Translations under genes and position numbers: made by a program
Part shown: positions 30,372 through 34,270 of the stretch, piece after piece
Layout: every line of letters begins with the position of its first letter
How positions within the stretch are numbered: the stretch's first letter is position 1
Notes under the pieces: model-generated
The model's input: only the letters and a program-made list of their open reading frames with translations
What the model was told of the DNA's origin: nothing
Database searches by the model: none
Assembly: GCA_034698045.1 (NCBI GenBank)
Contig: JAQGAU010000213.1
Coordinates: 1-34,270 of the forward strand
Length of the DNA: 34,270 nucleotides
Direction of reading: 5' to 3'
Source: Paramacrobiotus richtersi
Taxonomy: Eukaryota > Tardigrada > Eutardigrada > Parachela > Macrobiotidae

Positions 30372-31030
30372 ATGGAGAAACACCAACTGGCTGGCGATTT
30401 CGATGGCTTCGAGGGAGAACGCAATGTAAAATTGCTCAAGATCGATGAGATCGTGCAGAAGGTAAGCTACCCTAGTACTGTACCGGCTAACAATAACTTC
30501 AAAAGCCATGTGCGGAAATGCCAGTCTAACCTTAACAACTCTGAGTTCCCCACGTGCTGACTGGAGAAAAGTTTCTTATTTAAATTTTGAAGTTTTCGTT
30601 TTGTTTAAATCTAAGCCACAGTACTAGTAGAGACTGTAGAGTCAATAGGAGCATATGTATGTACATACAGACTGATACAGTCCTCAGATTTTACGGCCTC
30701 TTAAGGAATTTTCTTAGAAAGTTGTCGTCGTTTATATTCAGCTCTTGCCTTTCTGCGGAGGTATTGAACCATCCAGTACGTACTAACGTTATATGTGGGG
30801 TTCCGTAACATAGAAAATAAAGTAAAGCAGTTCTGTGGAGGATGGGACCCGCGAAACGGGCTATAGCAGAATTGTGAATGCACGAATTACATTTTCAGAT
30901 TAAGAAACACGTGGAAGAGAAGTACGGTGAACTGGAAAATTACAGATGGTTTAAATGGACCACAATTGACGAGGAAGACGATGTCTCTTACGGTCGTATT
31001 AGGGTGCGTCTCTATACAGTGGACTGTTAG
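30372..31030 (+). CDS. Small two-exon protein, possibly cystatin/stefin-like
   Basis: ATG 30372 opens an exon to 30461 (donor CAGAAG/GTAAGC). A 437-nt intron ends with ATTTTCAG at 30898, and the second exon runs 30899-31030. The junction is phase 0 and the product is 73 aa, strongly charged. LLKIDEIVQK joined to IKKHVEEKYGEL, then RWFKW and YGRIRVRLYT, follows the helix-then-beta-strands order of stefins (type 1 cystatins, cytosolic inhibitors of papain-like cysteine proteases). However, the diagnostic Q-x-V-x-G loop is absent (EEDDVSYG stands there) and stefins have about 98 residues. A donor-like AGG/GTGCGT at about 31005 could lead to a third exon that I could not find. The gene model is better supported than the family guess. 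Confidence 0.5.
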
Positions 31031-33305
31031 AAGATCAGAACTAAATTCGAAATTTCTCACTAATTTTAACCGGTAATGACAATAATATTGTATGTGACGT
31101 TAAAGTAATTTTACTGCATAGGTTTTGTCCGAATAGACTAGAGGCGCGCAAGGAAAAAACTCCTCAAATGGTCATAATTTCAGACGTATAGCAGTATTAC
31201 ATATCATGCTGTTGGTTGTGTAAAAACTTTAATTCCGGTTACCAAATACCTATCGCATAGAGACACTACAAAGTTGTACAGTTGCTGTTGGTTTGGTTTA
31301 GCTCTGTATTGGTCGGGGACGTAAATCTGTGGATATAGAAGTAATTAAATACTCGGATGGAAGAGAACCAAAGTTTTGTGGATTCTATCCGTAGAAAGGT
31401 TGGAGACGGTATTCGGAATTGGACAGGGCGCATTAGAAAAATTCTGTTGTGAATGTTCGGCTTTTTCTGTTTTGATAACTGGCTCGTTTTTATTAAAGAC
31501 TAATCGTATCCCTGCTGTGGAAAATTGGCGTTATGTTGGTTACGGTATATTGTTTCCGCTAATTTGAACACATGTACACCAGGTTTGCAAGCTTGCAGCG
31601 ATTTCTCCTGGTATTCTTTCGTACGTATAATTCAATATATCGTACCACGTACGTATATTACCACTTCAAATACATTATTATTATTATTTTGTTCATGTTT
31701 TTGCATTTTTCTCGTACTTTGTGAATTGTATTGGTTAAAGGAGCAAACAAAACCCTTTGCCTGTTGTAAAAAAAATAAAAAAAATATTATTATTAAAACA
31801 TTGTATTGGCGATTTTCGTGGTTATCTGCAAGTTCCACTGATCATGACTGGCAAAGCTAGACCAAATGCAAAAATGAGTACAATAAAAAATTCAAACGAA
31901 AAAGTTCGGCCTATTACCAGATGAAGCAGAGCTATGTAAATTAGTCCAGCTCGAGAATCACGTAAACAAAAGATCTCAAAGCCTTTTCGGAATGGCTGAG
32001 GGTTATGTGCAGACTAGAAACTTTTGCTTTCGCGACTATTTATCGTCTATATTACGCAGTGTGCCGGGGCACGCTGGTCAGTCTGCCGATGATTACTAGA
32101 CTGTTTGTTTCTAAGTCATGATTAAAGAAATCCAGAAAAAAGAACAAACAGTTACTAGACCCATCGCCTGATCATCAGTTAGACTTGCACAATTTCAGCG
32201 GCCGGAAATATTCATTAAGAATAAACAACTTCCAGGGCTATTTCCACCATTTATATTAATATATACGCTTTGCTCCCCCGCCCACAACAGCTATCCATCT
32301 CACTTGACAGTCCGGGACGACAGGTGTGCTATAACCACTTCTGTCCTAGTTCTTTCTGATTCGGAAACTGCATCGGGGACGACTCGGGCTACCGCTGTAC
32401 CGTTCCTGGAGTCCACTGGAGACTCCAGTGCGAGGTTTCTCGATGGGACAGGCTTTGCTTGGCTACACTGCATACTGCCTCACTGACAAGCCTTCCAGCG
32501 GCCGTGGCAAATAGGGTGGCATACACGGGGTGACTGATCACAGTCGGGTCGCAATAAAGTGACTACGCGCTTATGCATTGCAGGTCTTTTGTTTTTCTAA
32601 TATCTTTTGTTCGACCGATAGTGTAATTAAACGTCATCAGGCTTAGTGCGGTTCTTTTGATTATAATACATGTTAAGTACCTAAACATGCTTTGTAACTG
32701 TTTCTGTTACGGGCTTTATCTGAAGTTCTACTTTGCTGTGCATGTTTCTTGGAAAAGGTTAACCAACTCCCATGTGAAAGCACGGCCAAATCAAACACAG
32801 CCGTCTTCAAATTAAAGTTTCAGATTCAAAGACCGTTGGCCAGAATAACTATTAGAAGTACTTCGTACGTATTACGTAAACACTTGCCGATATGCAAAAT
32901 CACCGATATTATACGAATTTATTAAGACTACTGATAACATTACTGCTGCTTTATGGAAAATATTCGGTCGGTTCATCGTCCGCACGCTTGTCACAGCTAG
33001 TATGCCCCGCTACATCTCTATTGTGGTTCAATACTAGTACGAGTACAAACTCTTTAGTTCTCTAACGCCATGCAAACTTAAAAATGCGAGCTGCTTCACC
33101 ACAGTGCCTGCTGCAGTTTTTCGGTCGCCAAAATGTCATTCACAAACATTAAATCATAACAATATTTAGTAGTACTTTTTGGATACAACTGTGTCATAGT
33201 AACTGTTAGTAGATATTGCGATTCAGACTGAATACGTTAAACATTAAGCAACTTGTTGCTTACTGGATTGCACTACGCGCGCGGGCAGTAAACAACATTT
33301 ATAAC
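31031..33305. other. Gene-poor AT-rich region, nothing assigned
   Basis: Long stretch without a convincing gene. The largest open frame (31525-31860) is rich in Leu, Cys and Phe from T-rich DNA and includes A/T runs, so it is not credible. 32290-32480 is less AT-rich but shows no conserved frame. AAGCAACTTGTTGCTT at 33246-33261 is a short palindrome. Confidence 0.4.
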
Positions 33306-33374
33306 GGTCAGTTGCTTATTTTACTCGCGTGCAAGTACGTGTAAGTTTAACTTCTCTGTCGATTTCGACGGGGT
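33306..33374. repeat. Truncated second copy of the foldback element
   Basis: GGTCAGTTGCTTATTTTACT and the following bases match the left arm and centre of the palindrome at 11815-11880 (four or five differences by eye), including the extra 10-nt bulge of the left arm. The match ends just after the centre at the GACGGGG sequence, where the right arm should begin, so this copy can no longer fold into the long hairpin. Confidence 0.8.
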
Positions 33375-33428
33375 AAAATATACGATATAATTATATATAC
33401 GATTTCGATTGGGTAAAATATACGATAT
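33360..33428. repeat. 40-bp tandem duplication at the broken end of the foldback copy
   Basis: The 29-base block 33360-33388 recurs at 33400-33428 with two differences, giving a 40-base period. It begins inside the foldback centre (CGATTTCGA) and runs into AT-rich sequence, so the duplication happened after the right arm was lost or was part of the same event. Confidence 0.8.
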
Positions 33429-33429
33429 C

Positions 33430-34270
33430 CTGCGCAAGTGTAGTACATAGAACTAAGCAGACGCTCGCAATCTTGTACCAGGTGTTGTCCTTGCCAGTAT
33501 CAACAGTCATGAACCGGAGAATGCTGCAGAACACTGGTCAGAGCAGGGGCACTGTTATCAGTATGACACAACATGCATGGGAATGTGTTGTCGAAAGCCG
33601 CTTTCATCGAGCATACAGCCAGCGTGCGCGCGTAGTGCAAGCAAGTGCAAGTTCCAGCACAACAGCGGCGTTTATAAAATAGCGCTGCCGAAAATAAATG
33701 ATTACAGCCCAAGTTTCTGCAGTGGCAGACTGGCAGTGATGCAGAAGTTACGAGTCAGTGTTTTGCCAGTATGTGGTGCTGTCTTACAGACCAAACAGAA
33801 ACTGGGTATTTACTGAATTACTGTTGCTTTTTTATGCGACTGAAATTACTCTTTTAGTCAACTGCCCTCCACTGACCATTTCGCTATCTGCATGTTTGTA
33901 CTGACGACTTCGCGACAGGAAAACTGGTTTTGCTGGAACAATTATCGATCCTTTTTTCCCGGCAATGTGTGAGTTTTCCTTTCCGGCGCGGTTAACGTAA
34001 ACTTTACAGCGAATCTTAAATTTTACGACTTCCTTCCGGAACAGCCGAAGCCGCTCGCTAGTAATTAAGAGAACAATTGCATTGATTACTCTATATTCTC
34101 TATATATTCTATATCTCTATATCTAGAATTTAGATCTATAATACGCGCGGCCGCCCCGTAACATCAAAATCTGAATAACCACTGCACAAATCAAAAAACA
34201 GATAACGCCGTTAGATTCCCCGCATCGGAAAACTACGTCACATGACATTTTCACAAAAAAATTATTACCG
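33430..34270. other. Right edge, no gene seen
   Basis: Short open frames only, the longest (33473-33682) starting on TTG and overlapped by an equally long antisense frame. 34085-34145 is a CTATAT-type low-complexity tract. No RNA gene or repeat family is recognised. Confidence 0.4.

Noticed and set aside
31525..31860. 111-codon plus-strand open frame as a membrane protein
   Set aside because: It arises from T-rich low-complexity DNA containing A and T runs, overlaps an antisense open frame and shows no family motif.
33473..33816. Overlapping short frames on both strands as genes
   Set aside because: They start on TTG, overlap antisense frames of equal length, have no splice support and resemble nothing.
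1..34270. CRISPR array, bacterial operons or prophage
   Set aside because: No regularly spaced identical repeats, no Shine-Dalgarno-linked gene runs; genes are spliced and far apart.

Overview
The window is animal nuclear DNA. Coding sequence is interrupted by short GT-AG introns, long non-coding stretches separate the genes, and there are remnants of three transposon classes. The domain mix suggests an ecdysozoan, most likely a eutardigrade: an Agenet/Tudor-like plus F-box gene, a divergent Ser/Thr kinase, and secreted proteins with carboxypeptidase-regulatory-like and YfaP-like domains. The tardigrade assignment rests on my memory of such families and is inference. There are no bacterial operons, no CRISPR array and no rRNA, and I could identify no tRNA.

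Layout. 1-5640: a 5'-truncated Ty3/gypsy pol with intact RT, RNase H and integrase residues, a very long charged tail, an in-frame TGA, and a TTTGCC-like repeat at its end. 5869-9637 (minus): a MULE-type DNA transposase with two phase-consistent introns, a complete DDE set and a SWIM zinc finger displaced by a frameshift. 9860-13380 (plus): a secreted-type gene (paralogue A) in two exons; its 1.05-kb intron carries a compound palindrome, and a one-base deletion cuts off its last domain. 13691-14139: a short dispersed repeat. 14503-16640: a decayed paralogue B, bracketed by two frameshifted fragments of a KDM3/JMJD1-like JmjC domain. 17073-18279: a kinase with DLD in place of DFG and a premature TAG. 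18891-19469: a fragment of a WASP-like gene (basic segment plus CRIB). 20350-23478 (minus): a three-exon gene that I join from two separate open frames (Agenet/Tudor-like pair, then F-box). 24941-27860: a third paralogue C, known only from its 3' end and split by about 2.6 kb that contains the 3' end of an R2-type non-LTR retrotransposon. 30372-31030: a tiny two-exon gene, perhaps cystatin-like. The rest (27.9-30.3 kb and 31.0-34.3 kb) is AT-rich and shows almost no coding signal.

The genes do not form a pathway. The unifying theme is a repeat-rich interval in which one secreted-protein gene was duplicated, eroded and invaded, with fragments of other host genes scattered alongside. The most distinctive results are the joined Agenet-F-box gene model, the dispersed repeat that looks like an internally deleted relative of the R2-type element, the intron palindrome with a second copy 21 kb away, and the JmjC fragments flanking the pseudogene.
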